Source: Clostridia bacterium (lineage in GTDB: Bacteria > Bacillota_A > Clostridia > Christensenellales > Aristaeellaceae). From it: 18,048 bases of DNA. This document shows, one piece after another, positions 1 to 7,922 of this stretch. Each line of letters opens with the position of its first letter. Positions within the stretch are counted from its first letter, which is position 1. The translations under genes and the position numbers were made by a program. The stretch lies in NCBI GenBank assembly GCA_017481065.1, contig JAFUPT010000092.1:1-18048 (forward strand). Direction: 5' to 3'. The notes below the pieces were generated by a model that worked only from the letters and a program-made list of their open reading frames with translations, searched no databases and was not told where the DNA came from.

Positions 1-116
1 AGCAGATGATGGGTCTGGCCACGTTCTCCGACGCCTTCACGTTCGCTCTGCTGATTATCATCCTGATCGTCAAGCCCACCGGTCTGTTCGGTGAGAAGAC
101 GACGGATAAGGTGTGA
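1..116 (+). CDS. livH: Branched-chain amino acid ABC transporter permease LivH (C-terminal fragment)
   Basis: Only the last 37 codons are in the window, read in the frame starting at base 3 and ending with TGA at 114-116. The fragment has a hydrophobic final membrane segment (FALLIIILIV) followed by KPTGLFGEKTTDKV. This PTGLFG tail is typical of the C-terminus of LivH-type permeases. The gene lies 10 bases upstream of livM in the usual livH-M-G-F order. LivH pairs with LivM to form the membrane channel for leucine, isoleucine and valine. The identification rests on the tail and on gene order. Confidence 0.85.
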   Translation, partial: QMMGLATFSDAFTFALLIIILIVKPTGLFGEKTTDKV

Positions 117-126
117 GGTGAGAAGC

Positions 127-1251
127 ATGACAAATATCAAAAAACCTCAGCTGAAAAAAGCCGATCCCGCCGTTCTCATCTCGGCTGCGATCATCCTTGC
201 GGTCTATGTGGGCGTTTTTGTGCTGGAGCAGATCATGCCTCCCACGTCCATGCTCTTTACGGTGCTTAAGAAGGGCGCCACCTATGCGCTGGTGGCCGTT
301 TCCATGAACCTGCTCAATGGCTTCACCGGCCTGTTCTCGCTGGGTCAGGCGGGCTTCATGCTGATCGGTGCCTACACCTATGGCATCCTGACCATCCCGG
401 TCGCCCAGCGCGCCGCCGTGTACCAGTATTATGGCGGCGGCCTGGTGCAGTTCGCCATGCCTGTGCTGCCTGCGCTGATCCTGGCGGGTCTGGCCGCGGC
501 GGCGTTCGCCTTCCTGATCGGCTTGCCCGTTCTGCGCCTCAAGAGCGACTATCTGGCCATCGCCACCCTGGGCTTTGCCGAGATCATCCGTTCCATCTTC
601 CAGTGGGACAAGCTGGGTGTGATCACCAACGGCTCCAACATGTTGCGCCTGTTCCCCACGTTTAACGATTTCAACATCAAGAACGCCGAGGGCGAAGTGG
701 TGGTGTACCTGTCCACCCTGATGCCCTTCCTCATTGCAGGTGTGTGCATTGCGCTGGTTGTGATGCTGATCCATTCCAGCTACGGCCGTGCTTTCCAGTC
801 CATCCGCGACGACGAGATCTCCGCTGAAGCCATGGGCATCAACTTGGCCAAGCACAAGCAGCAGGCCTTCTGCATCAGCTCCTTCTTCGCCGGTGTGGGC
901 GGCGCGATGCTGGCCATGTATTCCAACTCCGTGCAGGCCAAGAGCTTCACCTCTGCCATGACGTATGAAATTCTCCTGATCGTGGTTATCGGCGGCATCG
1001 GCTCGGTAACGGGCAGCTGCATTTCCTCCTTCTTGTTCGTTGCATGCAGCGAATGGTGGCTGCGCTTCCTGGATCAGAAGCAGTATATCGGTGATTTGGA
1101 AATTCCGCTGCTGGGCTCCGGCTTCCGCATGGTGGTATTCAGCGTGATCATCATGGTGGTTGTGCTGTTCTTCCGCCGCGGCATCATGGGCGATAAGGAG
1201 CTATGGGACCTGTTTAAACCGAAGAAAAAAGCAAAGGAGGGGGCAAAGTAA
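127..1251 (+). CDS. livM: Branched-chain amino acid ABC transporter permease LivM
   Basis: This 374-residue integral membrane protein is one half of the channel of a branched-chain amino acid importer. It is hydrophobic throughout, with many membrane segments. Family marks visible are NLLNGFTGLFSLGQAGF near residues 61-77, RLKSDYLAIATLGFAEIIR near 137-155, and the cytoplasmic coupling loop GRAFQSIRDDEISAEAMGI near 220-238, which contacts the ATPases. I chose ATG 127 over an upstream in-frame GTG at 91 because GTGAGGTGAGAAGC sits just before it and the upstream stretch is livH coding sequence. The basic tail (KPKKKAKEGAK) ends at TAA 1249-1251, sharing one base with the livG start, so translation is probably coupled. 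Confidence 0.93.
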   Translation: MTNIKKPQLKKADPAVLISAAIILAVYVGVFVLEQIMPPTSMLFTVLKKGATYALVAVSMNLLNGFTGLFSLGQAGFMLIGAYTYGILTIPVAQRAAVYQYYGGGLVQFAMPVLPALILAGLAAAAFAFLIGLPVLRLKSDYLAIATLGFAEIIRSIFQWDKLGVITNGSNMLRLFPTFNDFNIKNAEGEVVVYLSTLMPFLIAGVCIALVVMLIHSSYGRAFQSIRDDEISAEAMGINLAKHKQQAFCISSFFAGVGGAMLAMYSNSVQAKSFTSAMTYEILLIVVIGGIGSVTGSCISSFLFVACSEWWLRFLDQKQYIGDLEIPLLGSGFRMVVFSVIIMVVVLFFRRGIMGDKELWDLFKPKKKAKEGAK

Positions 1252-2090
1252 TGAGCCGTAATGTATTGCATGTGGAAAACGTGACGATGCAGTTTGGCGG
1301 CGTCGTCGCTGTGAATAACCTCTCCATGGATATAAACGAGGGCGAAATCGTGGCCCTGATCGGCCCCAACGGCGCCGGCAAGACCACCGCCTTCAACTGC
1401 ATCACCGGCGTTTATGAGCCCACCAACGGCCGCGTGGATTTCGAGGGAAAGACCATCGTTGAAAACTATCCCACCGGCAAGATGAAGCGCCTCTACGCCG
1501 GCAAAAATGCGGGCATGTATACCAACCGCATCGTAAAGACCCCGGATAAGATCACCGCTTCCGGCATCGCCCGCACCTTCCAGAATATCCGCCTCTTCGG
1601 CAGCCAGACGGTGTTTACCAACGTGCTGATCGCCATGCATATGCGCAAGACCAGCAATATCCTCACCGCCACCTTCCGCCTGAATTTGAAGGAAGAGAGG
1701 GCCATGCGCAAGGAGGCCATGGAGCTTTTGAAGATCGTGGGCCTGGAGGATGTGGCAAATGAAAAGGCCACCTCCCTGCCCTATGGCCAGCAGAGAAGGC
1801 TGGAAATCGTGCGCGCGCTGGCGACCCATCCCAAGCTCCTGCTGCTGGATGAGCCCGCCGCCGGCATGAACCCGCAGGAGACCGAGGAGCTGGGCGCCTT
1901 CATCAAGGATATCCAGAAGAAATTCGGCCTCACCATCTTCATGATCGAGCATCATATGAACCTGGTTATGGGCATCTCCGATCGCATCTATGTAATTGAT
2001 TTCGGCAGCCAGATTGCCGAGGGCACGCCCGCAGAGGTGCGCGATAATCCCGCCGTAATCGCGGCGTATCTGGGGGAGGAAGAAGAATGA
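1251..2090 (+). CDS. livG: Branched-chain amino acid ABC transporter ATP-binding protein LivG
   Basis: This 279-residue cytoplasmic ATPase powers the Liv importer. Walker A is GPNGAGKT at residues 38-45. The signature is SLPYGQQRRLEI near 175-186, the LPYGQ variant common in LivG. Walker B is LLLLDEPAAG near 196-205, followed by the switch histidine in MIEHHM near 231-236. The protein is somewhat longer than the usual ~255 residues because of extra sequence around residues 68-100, between Walker A and the Q-loop (ARTFQNIRLF), a place where LivG proteins vary. Its start overlaps livM (TAATG) and a strong AAAGGAGGGG lies at 1234-1243. Its end overlaps the livF start by four bases. Confidence 0.94.
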   Translation: MSRNVLHVENVTMQFGGVVAVNNLSMDINEGEIVALIGPNGAGKTTAFNCITGVYEPTNGRVDFEGKTIVENYPTGKMKRLYAGKNAGMYTNRIVKTPDKITASGIARTFQNIRLFGSQTVFTNVLIAMHMRKTSNILTATFRLNLKEERAMRKEAMELLKIVGLEDVANEKATSLPYGQQRRLEIVRALATHPKLLLLDEPAAGMNPQETEELGAFIKDIQKKFGLTIFMIEHHMNLVMGISDRIYVIDFGSQIAEGTPAEVRDNPAVIAAYLGEEEE

Positions 2091-2800
2091 TAATGCTCAA
2101 AGTTACTGACCTGAAGGTCAGCTATGGCGGCATCGAAGCCCTCAAGGGCATCTCCTTCGATGTGCAGCAGGGCCAGATCGTTACCCTGATCGGCGCAAAC
2201 GGCGCGGGCAAATCCACCACCCTGCGCTCCATCTCCGGCCTCGTGCGCGCTGCCTCCGGCGGCATCAACTTCATGGGCCGGGATATCACCACCATGAATT
2301 CCCAGCGCATCGTTACCGAGGGCGTCACCCTCGTTCCCGAGGGACGCCGGGTGTTCGCCAACCTCACCGTAAAGGAAAACCTCAAGATCGGCGCCTACCT
2401 GCGCAGCGACAGGGATGAAATTGAGGAAGGCATCAAGGATATCTACCGCCGCTTCCCCCGCCTCAAGGAGCGCGAATGGCAGCTGGCCGGCACCCTGTCC
2501 GGCGGCGAACAGCAGATGCTGGCCGTTGGCCGCGCCATGATGGCCAAACCCATGCTGATGATGATGGATGAGCCCTCCCTGGGCCTGGCTCCGCTGGTAG
2601 TAAAGGATATCTTCTCCATCATCCGCGATCTCAAGAGCGAGGGCATGACCATCCTGCTCATCGAACAGAACGCCAACGCCGCCCTGCGCTGCGCCGATTA
2701 CGGCTTCGTGCTGGAAACCGGCCGCATCACCCTGCGCGGCACCGGCGAAGAACTGCTGAACAATAAGCAGGTGAAGGAAGCATATTTGGGCTCCAACTGA
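2087..2800 (+). CDS. livF: Branched-chain amino acid ABC transporter ATP-binding protein LivF
   Basis: This is the second ATPase of the Liv importer, 237 residues, the normal LivF length. Walker A is GANGAGKS at 36-43, the signature is LSGGEQQMLAVGRAMM at 137-152, and Walker B is MLMMMDEPSLGLAPL at 156-170. TLVPEGRRVFANLTVKENL near 81-99 is highly typical of LivF. The ATG at 2087 overlaps the livG stop (ATGA); a second ATG two codons later (2093) is a possible alternative start. GGGGAGGAAGA just upstream is the ribosome site. It is the last gene of the liv operon; the terminator is at 2998-3030. No substrate-binding LivJ/K protein is in view; it may lie upstream. Confidence 0.94.
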   Translation: MIMLKVTDLKVSYGGIEALKGISFDVQQGQIVTLIGANGAGKSTTLRSISGLVRAASGGINFMGRDITTMNSQRIVTEGVTLVPEGRRVFANLTVKENLKIGAYLRSDRDEIEEGIKDIYRRFPRLKEREWQLAGTLSGGEQQMLAVGRAMMAKPMLMMMDEPSLGLAPLVVKDIFSIIRDLKSEGMTILLIEQNANAALRCADYGFVLETGRITLRGTGEELLNNKQVKEAYLGSN

Positions 2801-2812
2801 CCAGACCGTCGA

Positions 2813-2913
2813 TAAATCCCGCATTGCTTTGTCAGCTTCATTGGCCAAATGCGGTCACTTACGTCCTGGTAAGCTCCCTTTTTGGCCAACTTGCTTCCGC
2901 GTACTGCGGGTTT
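2813..2913. repeat. Nested imperfect inverted repeat downstream of livF
   Basis: AAATCCCGCA (2814-2823) pairs with TGCGGGTTT (2905-2913). Inside it GGCCAAA (2843-2849) pairs with TTTGGCC (2881-2887), and inside that CTTAC (2858-2862) pairs with GTAAG (2869-2873) around a six-base loop. TTGGCCAA occurs whole at 2841-2848 and 2882-2889. The sequence has no convincing reading frame and differs from the G/C-tract palindromes nearby. It could be a folded RNA in the 3' end of the liv transcript or a mobile repeat. The function is unknown. Confidence 0.5.
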
Positions 2914-2937
2914 CTCGCCGCTCTGGGCGACCGCCGA

Positions 2938-2988
2938 CCAGAGGACGCTGTCCTCTGGACTCCTGGCAGGGGAAATGATTTCCCCTGC
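2938..2988. repeat. Two palindromic G/C-tract units before the liv terminator
   Basis: The first unit (2938-2958) has arms CCAGAGGAC and GTCCTCTGG around a three-base centre. The second (2966-2988) has arms GCAGGGGAAAT and ATTTCCCCTGC around a single central base. Linkers ACTCCTG and CACCCCTCAGCAA flank them. They belong to the composite intergenic family described in the findings. Confidence 0.8.
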
Positions 2989-2997
2989 ACCCCTCAG

Positions 2998-3030
2998 CAA
3001 AAAAACGAGCCCGTTTCGGGCTCGTTTTTC
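2998..3030 (+). terminator. Rho-independent terminator of the liv operon
   Basis: The stem AAAAACGAGCCCG (3001-3013) pairs perfectly with CGGGCTCGTTTTT (3017-3029) around a TTT loop. The right arm ends in a T run on the plus strand. The A run on the left would make it work on the other strand too. Confidence 0.9.
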
Positions 3031-3052
3031 AATAAATATTAGAATAGAACAA

Positions 3053-3182
3053 TGCAAGCCTGCTCCATTCTTGCCGGGGCAGGCTTGCAATATTTATTCT
3101 TGCGACGCAAAGCGTCGCTTACTGAGGGTTCCAAGGGGGATCATCCCCCTTGGCAGGGGTTCTAGGGGACGGAGTCCCCTAG
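3053..3182. repeat. Second half of composite element: hairpins and palindromes before the nucleoside transporter promoter
   Basis: A hairpin has 11-base arms TGCAAGCCTGC (3053-3063) and GCAGGCTTGCA (3079-3089). After AT-rich sequence comes a short hairpin GCGACGC-AAA-GCGTCGC (3102-3118). Then come two palindromes: 3131-3153 (arms CCAAGGGGGAT and ATCCCCCTTGG) and 3162-3182 (arms CTAGGGGAC and GTCCCCTAG). Read on the minus strand, the order and linkers match the elements at 9770-9853 and 17809-17883. Together with 2801-2988 this fills the 497-base gap; no gene was seen in it. Confidence 0.8.
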
Positions 3183-3214
3183 CGTTCCCTCCCCGCCTCC
3201 CCCGCAATTTCCCC

Positions 3215-3243
3215 TTGCAATTCACACAAAGATTCAATATAAT
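3215..3243 (+). promoter_or_regulatory. Sigma-A-type promoter for the nucleoside transporter operon
   Basis: TTGCAA (3215-3220) and a consensus TATAAT (3238-3243) are separated by exactly 17 bases in an AT-rich patch. Transcription would start near 3250, leaving a leader of about 48 bases. That is too short for a purine riboswitch. The ribosome site AAAGGGAGGTGAGG precedes ATG 3298. Confidence 0.75.
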
Positions 3244-3297
3244 TAAAATATGTAAACAGGCGTATTTCCACGATTCGATAGAAAGGGAGGTGAGGGC

Positions 3298-4842
3298 ATG
3301 GATAACGCGCCGCAGTACGTTATTGAAATGCTTCACATCACCAAGGAATTCCCCGGAATCAAGGCCAACGACGATATCACGCTCCAGCTGCGTAAGGGCG
3401 AAATCCATGCGCTGCTGGGTGAAAACGGCGCGGGCAAATCCACGTTGATGAGCGTGCTCTTCGGCCTGTACCAGCCGGAGAAGGGCGTGATCAAGAAGGA
3501 TGGCAAGGAAGTAAAAATCAACAATCCCAACGACGCCACCGCCCTGCATATCGGCATGGTGCACCAGCACTTCAAGCTGATCGATGTATTCACCGTGCTG
3601 GATAACATCATCCTCGGCGCGGAGGACACGAAGATGGGCTTCATCCAGAAGCGGGAGGCCCGCAAGAAGGTGCAGGCCCTCTCCGAGCGCTATGGCCTGA
3701 TGGTGGATCTGGATGCAAAGATTGAAAATATCACCGTGGGTATGCAGCAGCGTGTGGAGATTTTGAAGATGCTTTACCGCGATAACGAGGTATTGATCTT
3801 CGATGAGCCCACCGCCGTGCTCACCCCCCAGGAAATCCGGGAATTGATGCAGATCATGAAGGGCCTTGCCGCCGAGGGCAAGAGCATACTCTTCATTTCC
3901 CACAAGCTCAAGGAAATCATGGAAGTTTCCGACCGGGTTACCGTGCTGCGCAAGGGCAAGTATGTGGGTACCGTAAACACCGCCGAAACCACCCAGGAGG
4001 AGCTGAGCCGCATGATGGTCGGCAGGCCCGTGCAGCTGGTGGTGGAAAAGAAGCCGGCGGAGCCCGGCGAAGTGGTGCTGAAGGTGGAAAACCTGTGCGT
4101 CACCTCCAAGCTCTACAAGCGCGAAGCCGTGAAAAACGTATCCTTCGAGGTGCGCAGGGGCGAAATCATCTGCATCGCCGGCATCGATGGCAACGGCCAG
4201 ACCGAGCTCGTGCATGCGCTCACCGGCCTTGAAAAGCCCTCCTCCGGCAAGATCACGCTCTGCGGCAGGGACATCACCAACGCATCCATCCGCCAGCGGA
4301 GCGAAACCGGCATGAGCCACATCCCGGAGGACCGCCACAAGCATGGCCTCGTGCTCGACTACACGCTGGAGCAGAACATGGTGCTGCAGAAGTACAAGGA
4401 GCCCCGCTTCCAGAACCATGGCTTCATCCGCTTCGATGCGGTGCGCGAATATGCCGAGGAACTGATCGGGCAGTACGATGTGCGAAGCGGCCAGGGCCCC
4501 GTGACCCGCGCCCGCAGCATGTCCGGCGGCAACCAGCAGAAGGCCATCGTGGCCCGCGAGATCGACCGCGATCTGCCGCTGATCATCGCCGTGCAGCCCA
4601 CCCGCGGCCTGGATGTGGGCGCTATTGAATACATTCACAAGCAGCTGGTTGCCCAGAGGGACGCGGGCAAGGCCGTGCTGCTGGTATCTTTGGAGCTGGA
4701 CGAGGTAATGAGCCTCTCCGACCATATGCTGATCATCTACAAGGGCGAAATCGTGGGCGATATGGACCGCTCCACCGCCGAAGAACTGGGCCTGTACATG
4801 GCGGGCGCAAAGAAGAAGGGAGGGGCCGCGAATGCGCAATAA
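3298..4842 (+). CDS. nupO: BMP-family nucleoside/simple-sugar ABC transporter, double ATP-binding subunit (NupO/YufO-like)
   Basis: This 514-residue cytoplasmic ATPase holds two ABC domains in one chain, as in YufO-type subunits of nucleoside importers and in sugar importers such as RbsA. Domain 1 has Walker A GENGAGKST (41-49), signature ITVGMQQRVEI (about 145-155) and Walker B EVLIFDEPTAVLTP (about 164-177). Domain 2 (from about 260) has a degenerate Walker A IAGIDGNGQTE (293-303), signature SMSGGNQQKAIVAREI (407-422) and IIAVQPTRGLD (429-439) in place of a normal Walker B. This asymmetry is usual in the family. GMVHQHFKL near 86-94 favours the nucleoside branch over the sugar branch. A strong ribosome site lies before ATG 3298. 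It overlaps the next gene by 11 bases. The substrate (guanosine, other nucleosides) is inferred from the family. Confidence 0.88.
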   Translation: MDNAPQYVIEMLHITKEFPGIKANDDITLQLRKGEIHALLGENGAGKSTLMSVLFGLYQPEKGVIKKDGKEVKINNPNDATALHIGMVHQHFKLIDVFTVLDNIILGAEDTKMGFIQKREARKKVQALSERYGLMVDLDAKIENITVGMQQRVEILKMLYRDNEVLIFDEPTAVLTPQEIRELMQIMKGLAAEGKSILFISHKLKEIMEVSDRVTVLRKGKYVGTVNTAETTQEELSRMMVGRPVQLVVEKKPAEPGEVVLKVENLCVTSKLYKREAVKNVSFEVRRGEIICIAGIDGNGQTELVHALTGLEKPSSGKITLCGRDITNASIRQRSETGMSHIPEDRHKHGLVLDYTLEQNMVLQKYKEPRFQNHGFIRFDAVREYAEELIGQYDVRSGQGPVTRARSMSGGNQQKAIVAREIDRDLPLIIAVQPTRGLDVGAIEYIHKQLVAQRDAGKAVLLVSLELDEVMSLSDHMLIIYKGEIVGDMDRSTAEELGLYMAGAKKKGGAANAQ

Positions 4843-6013
4843 GAACCAGACGCCGCTGATGCAGAGGGAAGGCACGAAATCCGTGCTGGCTTCGCTGCTC
4901 TCCATTTTGATCGGCCTCGCCGCAGGCAGCCTCGTTATCCTCGCGGTGGGTCTTGCAAATCCCGGCATGGGCATCAAGAGCGCATGGGAGGGCATCCGCC
5001 TGGTTGTGCTCGGCCTGTTCTCCACGGGCCGCGATGCAGCCGGCGCGCTCACCTTCGGCTTCAACCCGGCCAGCATCGGCAATATGCTCTTCCGCGCCAC
5101 CCCGGTAATTTTAACCGGCCTTTCCGTGGCGGTCGCCTTCAAAACCGGCCTTTTCAACATCGGCGCGCCCGGCCAGTACCTGGCGGGCACCACCGCAACC
5201 CTGTTCATCGCGCTGAGCATTCCCAGCACAGCCGTTCCGGCATGGATCATCTGGATTCTCGCCTTCGCGGGCGGCATGGCGGCAGGCGCGCTCTGGGGCA
5301 TGATTCCGGGACTTTTGAAGGCCATACTGAACATCAACGAAGTAATCGCCTGCATCATGACCAACTGGATCGCGGCGAACATCGTTACATGGATGTTTGA
5401 GGTTTCCAACCTGAAAAACACCGTGGAAAACACCAAGACCAGCTATATCTACAAGACTTCCTTCAACGGCGTGGCCACCCCGAAGCTGGGGCTGGATAAG
5501 CTCTTCCCCGGCAGCCAGGTAAACGGCGGCATCATCATCGCGGCAATCCTCGCCGTGCTGGTTTACATCCTGCTCACCAAGACCACGCTGGGCTACGAGC
5601 TCAAGGCCTGCGGTTCCAACCGCTTCGCCGCCCGCTATGCCGGCATCAGGGATAAGCGCAACATCGTGCTTTCCATGGCCATCGCCGGCGCGCTGGCCGG
5701 CGCGGCAGGCAGCCTCTATTACCTCTCCGGCAATACCGAATTCTTCTGGTCCACCTACCAGCAGCTGCCCGCAGCGGGCTTCAACGGCATTCCTGTGGCA
5801 TTGCTGGCGGTGAACAACCCCATCGCCGTGATCTTCACCGGCATATTCATGTCCATGCTGGATATCGCCGGATTGCAGCTCACCAACCTTACGGCTTACA
5901 ACGAGTATATTACCGACGTAATCATCGCGGTCATCGTGTATCTGGCGGCATTCTCGCTGGTGATCAAGATGTGGCTGGGCGGCCGCCGCAAGAAGAAGGA
6001 GGGTGAGAAGTAA
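4832..6013 (+). CDS. nupP: Nucleoside ABC transporter permease (NupP/YufP-like)
   Basis: This 393-residue membrane protein has a short charged N-terminus followed by many hydrophobic segments. Family marks are FNIGAPGQYLAGT near 108-120, ILNINEVIACIMTNWIA near 165-181, and the ATPase-coupling loop ELKACGSNRFAARYAGI. These fit the YufP half of a BMP-type permease pair. Its start lies inside the 3' end of the ATPase gene, with AAGGGAGGGG just before ATG 4832. It overlaps the next gene by one base (TAATG). The three genes are evidently one operon and translated together. Confidence 0.88.
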   Translation: MRNKNQTPLMQREGTKSVLASLLSILIGLAAGSLVILAVGLANPGMGIKSAWEGIRLVVLGLFSTGRDAAGALTFGFNPASIGNMLFRATPVILTGLSVAVAFKTGLFNIGAPGQYLAGTTATLFIALSIPSTAVPAWIIWILAFAGGMAAGALWGMIPGLLKAILNINEVIACIMTNWIAANIVTWMFEVSNLKNTVENTKTSYIYKTSFNGVATPKLGLDKLFPGSQVNGGIIIAAILAVLVYILLTKTTLGYELKACGSNRFAARYAGIRDKRNIVLSMAIAGALAGAAGSLYYLSGNTEFFWSTYQQLPAAGFNGIPVALLAVNNPIAVIFTGIFMSMLDIAGLQLTNLTAYNEYITDVIIAVIVYLAAFSLVIKMWLGGRRKKKEGEK

Positions 6014-7044
6014 TGTCGTTCCTCATTCGTCAAACCCTGATCTATGCCGTGCCGCTGATGGTGGTGGCGCTGGCGGGCATTTATGCGGAGCGCAGCGGCA
6101 TCATCAACCTGGCGCTGGAGGGCCTTATGATCTTCGGCGCGTTCATCGGCGTGCTCTTTGTGCGCGTGGTGCAGCAGCTGGGCTGGTTTGAAGCCGCCAA
6201 GGCTGCCGGGGATATCTGGAGCCTGCAGGGCTTTATGTTCCTCGCCATGATGGCCGCGGCATTGCTGAGCGCCATATTCTCGCTGCTGCTGGCCTTCGCG
6301 GCCATTAACCTCAAGGCCGACCAGACCATCGGCGGCACCGCCATGAACCTGATGGCCCCCGCGCTGGTGCTCTTCCTGGTGCGCATCATTGCCAACCAGA
6401 ATACCCTGCAGATGTATACCGGCGATTCCGCCAGCTGGTTCATGATCAAGAAATCCCATTTCGGCTACGGCAGAACCGAGGAAATGGGCTTCCTGGGCGA
6501 TACCTTCTTAAACAAGGTGTACCTCGCCACTTACATCTGCCTGCTGGTGTATGTGGTGCTCTCCATCATCCTGTATAAAACCAAGTTCGGCCTGCGCCTG
6601 CGCGCCTGCGGCGAAAATCCCCAGGCGGCGGATTCTCTGGGCATCAATGTGTACAAGATGCGCTATTCCGGCGTGATCATCTCCGGCGCGCTGGCGGGCA
6701 TGGGCGGCTTCGTGTACGCCATGACCACCGCCAACTGCTCCTCCAACGGCGATGTGGCCGGCTTCGGCTTCCTCGCCCTGGCGGTTATGATCTTCGGCAA
6801 CTGGAAGCCCCTGAATACCGCGGGAGCCGCGCTGCTCTTCGGCCTGTTCAAGTGCATCGCCGCTTCCTATTCCAGCCTCGATATCAATGGCGATGGCGTC
6901 TACCTGCTCAAGGATTTGAACATCAATGCCAATTTCTACCGCCTGCTGCCCTACCTGATCACCCTCGTGGTGCTGGCGTTCACCTCCAAGAATTCCCGCG
7001 CGCCCAAGGCCGAGGGCGTACCTTACGACAAGGGAAGCCGGTAG
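6013..7044 (+). CDS. nupQ: Nucleoside ABC transporter permease (NupQ/YufQ-like)
   Basis: This 343-residue membrane protein is the second permease of the pair. It has AERSGIINLALEGLMIFGAF at 25-44, the hallmark of YufQ-type subunits, and the coupling loop LRLRACGENPQAADSLGINV. Many hydrophobic segments run between and after these. It is the last gene of the operon, ending at TAG 7042-7044, with a hairpin terminator about 45 bases downstream. A BMP-type lipoprotein (NupN/BmpA), needed to capture substrate, is not in the window, so it must be encoded elsewhere. Confidence 0.88.
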   Translation: MSFLIRQTLIYAVPLMVVALAGIYAERSGIINLALEGLMIFGAFIGVLFVRVVQQLGWFEAAKAAGDIWSLQGFMFLAMMAAALLSAIFSLLLAFAAINLKADQTIGGTAMNLMAPALVLFLVRIIANQNTLQMYTGDSASWFMIKKSHFGYGRTEEMGFLGDTFLNKVYLATYICLLVYVVLSIILYKTKFGLRLRACGENPQAADSLGINVYKMRYSGVIISGALAGMGGFVYAMTTANCSSNGDVAGFGFLALAVMIFGNWKPLNTAGAALLFGLFKCIAASYSSLDINGDGVYLLKDLNINANFYRLLPYLITLVVLAFTSKNSRAPKAEGVPYDKGSR

Positions 7045-7054
7045 AGGGGAGGCG

Positions 7055-7077
7055 CCAAAGGGACTCCGTCCCTTTGG
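7055..7077. repeat. Palindromic G/C-tract unit after nupQ
   Basis: Arms CCAAAGGGAC and GTCCCTTTGG flank a three-base centre. The linker AAACCCCAGCAA follows and leads into the terminator. It is a unit of the composite intergenic family. Confidence 0.8.
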
Positions 7078-7086
7078 AAACCCCAG

Positions 7087-7122
7087 CAAAAATGCCTGTC
7101 CCACCATGGGACAGGCATTTTT
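7087..7122. terminator. Bidirectional terminator between nupQ and rsmG
   Basis: ATGCCTGTCCC (7092-7102) pairs with GGGACAGGCAT (7108-7118) around ACCAT. A run of A precedes and a run of T follows, so it can stop transcription from both converging genes. Confidence 0.9.
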
Positions 7123-7134
7123 ATGCGGAGGGGT

Positions 7135-7186
7135 GCAGGGGAAATCATTTCCCCTGCCAGGGGTTTTAGGGGACGGAGTCCCCTAA
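7135..7186. repeat. Two palindromic G/C-tract units downstream of rsmG
   Basis: The unit at 7135-7157 has arms GCAGGGGAAAT and ATTTCCCCTGC; the unit at 7166-7186 has arms TTAGGGGAC and GTCCCCTAA. They are preceded by the recurring linker ATGCGGAGGGGTGCAGGG and joined by CAGGGGTTT. Confidence 0.8.
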
Positions 7187-7211
7187 TCGCCCCCCCCTAA
7201 TCGCCTCCCCA

Positions 7212-7922
7212 TCACAGCGGCTTCTTCTCGGGCTTGCCTGCGCGGCGGGGATACTTTTCCGGGGTGGATTCCATCTTTTCGATCCAGGCGATGCGGTGGT
7301 CCCAATCGCGGCCGGGGATGGAAACGGTGTCGGCGTGGTGAAAGCGGCCGCCGAGGATGGAGAATGCGTTCTCCGCCTGGGCGATCTCATCATCGAGGCC
7401 GGGGCCTTTGAGCACCATCATCTGCCCGCCAACCTTCACGAAGGGCAGCAGGTATTCCGAGAGCAGGTTCAGCGCGGCGACGGCCCGGGCGGTGGCGATA
7501 TCAAAGCACTCCCGCAGTTCCGGTTTTCGCGCGCCGTCCTCTGCGCGCAGGTGAATGGCCTCGGCGTTCAAATCGAGGGCGGAAATTACGGATTTCAAAA
7601 AATCCACGCGCTTGCCCAGCGCATCCATCAGGGTAAAATGCACATCCGGCAGGCAGATGGAGAGGGGAATGCCGGGGAAGCCCGCGCCGGAGCCCACATC
7701 GATGATGGTTTTGGTTCCCTCCGGCAGTCCCTTCGCCAGCGGGGAGATGCAATCGAGATAATTGCGGTCGATGGCCTCGTCCAAATCCTCGGGAACGCGG
7801 GTGAGGTTGAACTGGGCGTTGGCCTCGGTGAGCATGCGGTGGTAGGTCTGGAATTTCTCCGCCTGTTCGCGGGTGAGGCAAATGCCCATTTTCGCCGCCC
7901 GGGAGATCAGTTTATCAATCAT
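7212..7922 (-). CDS. rsmG: 16S rRNA (guanine-N7)-methyltransferase RsmG (GidB)
   Basis: This 236-residue cytoplasmic enzyme methylates N7 of the guanosine equivalent to G527 in the 530 loop of 16S rRNA, using S-adenosylmethionine. Family sequence is visible throughout: FNLTRV near 38-43, the SAM-binding loop IIDVGSGAGFPGIPLSI near 73-89, TLMDALGKRVDFLK near 97-110, TARAVAALN near 144-152, and the C-terminal KYPRRAGKPEKKPL. Its ATG overlaps the last codon of the mnmG frame (ATGA), the classic mnmG-rsmG arrangement. Because mnmG carries an earlier stop, ribosomes would leave the message about 246 bases upstream, so translational coupling to rsmG should be weakened. Loss of RsmG gives low-level streptomycin resistance in other bacteria. 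Confidence 0.95.
   Translation of the reverse strand: MIDKLISRAAKMGICLTREQAEKFQTYHRMLTEANAQFNLTRVPEDLDEAIDRNYLDCISPLAKGLPEGTKTIIDVGSGAGFPGIPLSICLPDVHFTLMDALGKRVDFLKSVISALDLNAEAIHLRAEDGARKPELRECFDIATARAVAALNLLSEYLLPFVKVGGQMMVLKGPGLDDEIAQAENAFSILGGRFHHADTVSIPGRDWDHRIAWIEKMESTPEKYPRRAGKPEKKPL

Noticed and set aside
2824..3042. Small plus-strand frame in the gap after livF
   Set aside because: It crosses the nested inverted repeat, two palindromes and the liv terminator, and has no ribosome site.
2938..3182. CRISPR array
   Set aside because: Repeats are palindromic, vary in length and arms, and have no regular unique spacers or cas genes.
3094..5436. 780-residue open frame on the minus strand
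   Set aside because: It lies opposite the ATPase gene and the start of nupP, is rich in His, Gly, Gln and Ala, and has no ribosome site or family motif. It is a by-product of G+C-rich codon use on the coding strand.
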